NCBI RefSeq assembly: GCF_039511225.1
Contig: NZ_CP154261.1
Coordinates: 5,766,001-5,830,000, forward strand
From: Sphingobacterium multivorum
Lineage (GTDB): Bacteria; Bacteroidota; Bacteroidia; Sphingobacteriales; Sphingobacteriaceae
Direction: 5' to 3'
DNA: 64,000 bases
Both the position numbers and the translations under genes were made by a program. Numbering within the stretch: the first letter of the stretch is position 1; every line of letters starts with the position of its first letter. This document shows, piece by piece, positions 63,399-64,000 of this stretch. The notes under the pieces were generated by a model. The model did not search any database, was not told the DNA's origin, and saw only the letters and a list, made by a program, of their open reading frames with translations.

Positions 63399-64000
63399 TT
63401 AAAACAAGATTTTTTCTTCCGGAAATACAATATTTCTCCGGGTTGTATTTTTAATAAAAGCTACCAATAGCGTCAACATCCCAACACGTCCAACAAGCAT
63501 TGTCAACGCAATAATTAATTTCCCCCCCGTACTGAGCGACGGTGTAATCCCCAAACTTAATCCACATGTTGTATAGGCTGATAGTGATTCAAAGAGGAGT
63601 GCTTTCATACTCTTATCGGGATCTGTAAAAATGAGCACAAAAAAACTGAATCCAACCACAAAAAACGACAATAAAATAATCGCAAAAGCCTTGTTAACAG
63701 ACTCGCCTGCTATTCGCCTTTTAAAAATCTCTATATATTCTTTTCCTTTAGCCAGCGAAACAATATTCAACAGTGAAACAGCAACGGTAGTTACCTTTAC
63801 TCCCCCACCAGTAGATCCGGGAGAGGCCCCGACCCACATCAGCAGCATAATCAAAAAAACAGTTGGTGGCCCAACAAAACTCAAATCAACACTATTGTAA
63901 CCTGCCGAACGTGCCGCATTGGCCATAAAGAAGGAAGTCGCCCATTCCCCATCGATTCCCTTTTCAAGAGAAAGTGTATTCCCTCGCTCCAAGAAATAGA
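63399..64000 (-). CDS. TrkH/KtrB family potassium transporter, partial (5' end outside window)
   Basis: This is the membrane subunit that carries potassium uptake with KtrA. Only the C-terminal 200 residues lie in the window. The frame runs open to the window edge (residues before the stated TTG read YFLERGNTLS), so it is not a complete gene. It contains membrane segments and the filter-type sequence VGASPGSTGGGVKVTTVAV, and ends SLSTGGKLIIALTMLVGRVG plus LVAFIKNTTRRNIVFPEEK. The KtrA-like gene follows 109 bp downstream. Confidence 0.93.
   Translation of the reverse strand, partial: YFLERGNTLSLEKGIDGEWATSFFMANAARSAGYNSVDLSFVGPPTVFLIMLLMWVGASPGSTGGGVKVTTVAVSLLNIVSLAKGKEYIEIFKRRIAGESVNKAFAIILLSFFVVGFSFFVLIFTDPDKSMKALLFESLSAYTTCGLSLGITPSLSTGGKLIIALTMLVGRVGMLTLLVAFIKNTTRRNIVFPEEKILF

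Overview
The window looks like a chromosome segment from a member of the Bacteroidota, most likely family Sphingobacteriaceae and plausibly Sphingobacterium (an inference, with no database search behind it). The grounds are a SusC/SusD pair with an ECF sigma factor and a FecR anti-sigma factor, the ExbB-ExbD-ExbD-TonB gene order, DUF5686 and OMP_b-brl outer membrane proteins, lipoproteins with Bacteroidota-style lipoboxes, AT-rich intergenic DNA, and several promoters of the Bacteroidota type (TTTG about 19-20 bp upstream of TAnnTTTG). I see no phage genes, transposases, CRISPR arrays or rRNA.

Layout. 1-1.6 kb: partial dcd, a divergent phosphopantetheinyl transferase, tRNA-Glu with an excellent promoter and terminator, and a short coding-like remnant. 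1.6-19 kb: a polysaccharide utilisation locus. One part is ECF sigma, FecR, SusC with an N-terminal STN signalling domain, SusD, and a DUF1735/F5-8C lipoprotein. The second part is a sugar MFS porter, a DUF5107-TPR protein and a GH2 enzyme, divergent from an AraC-type regulator, with a clear pair of operator-like direct repeats between them. 19-22.6 kb: a crotonase translated close behind a DUF5686 outer membrane protein. 22.8-35.6 kb: a complete nuoABCDEFGHIJKLMN operon with a recognisable promoter and a NuoG that lacks the large C-terminal domain. 35.7-41.9 kb: an ExbB-ExbD-ExbD-TonB-small membrane protein-PstS-like lipoprotein-TPR operon. 42.3-45.2 kb: an eIF1/SUI1-like factor, a lipid kinase, and metK preceded by what I read as a SAM-II riboswitch with an extra hairpin. 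45.3-52.8 kb: a Dabb protein, then a six-gene DUF58/MoxR/DUF4350/DUF4129/membrane/SpoIIM operon with a divergent RDD protein. 52.8-64 kb: an unusual repeat/hairpin element, fabD, an M16 peptidase, an OMP_b-brl TonB-dependent-type protein, rnhB, yfhO, and the start of a ktrB-ktrA-ybjQ potassium uptake operon.

How it works together. The utilisation locus appears to combine cell-surface signalling (SusC STN domain to FecR to ECF sigma) for the outer-membrane importer with a cytoplasmic AraC sensor for the porter and enzymes. SusC and the other TonB-dependent proteins would be energised by ExbB/ExbD/TonB complexes such as the one at 38.8-41.9 kb, driven by the proton gradient that complex I maintains.

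The least ordinary signals are non-coding: the SAM-II-like leader, the AraC operator, the 24-bp hairpin with 11-nt repeat units near 52.9 kb, a nearly identical promoter in front of fabD and yfhO, and two genes whose -7 box sits only 3 nt from the start codon. Starts were moved downstream of the longest open frame where an ATG and a family-like N-terminus supported it.
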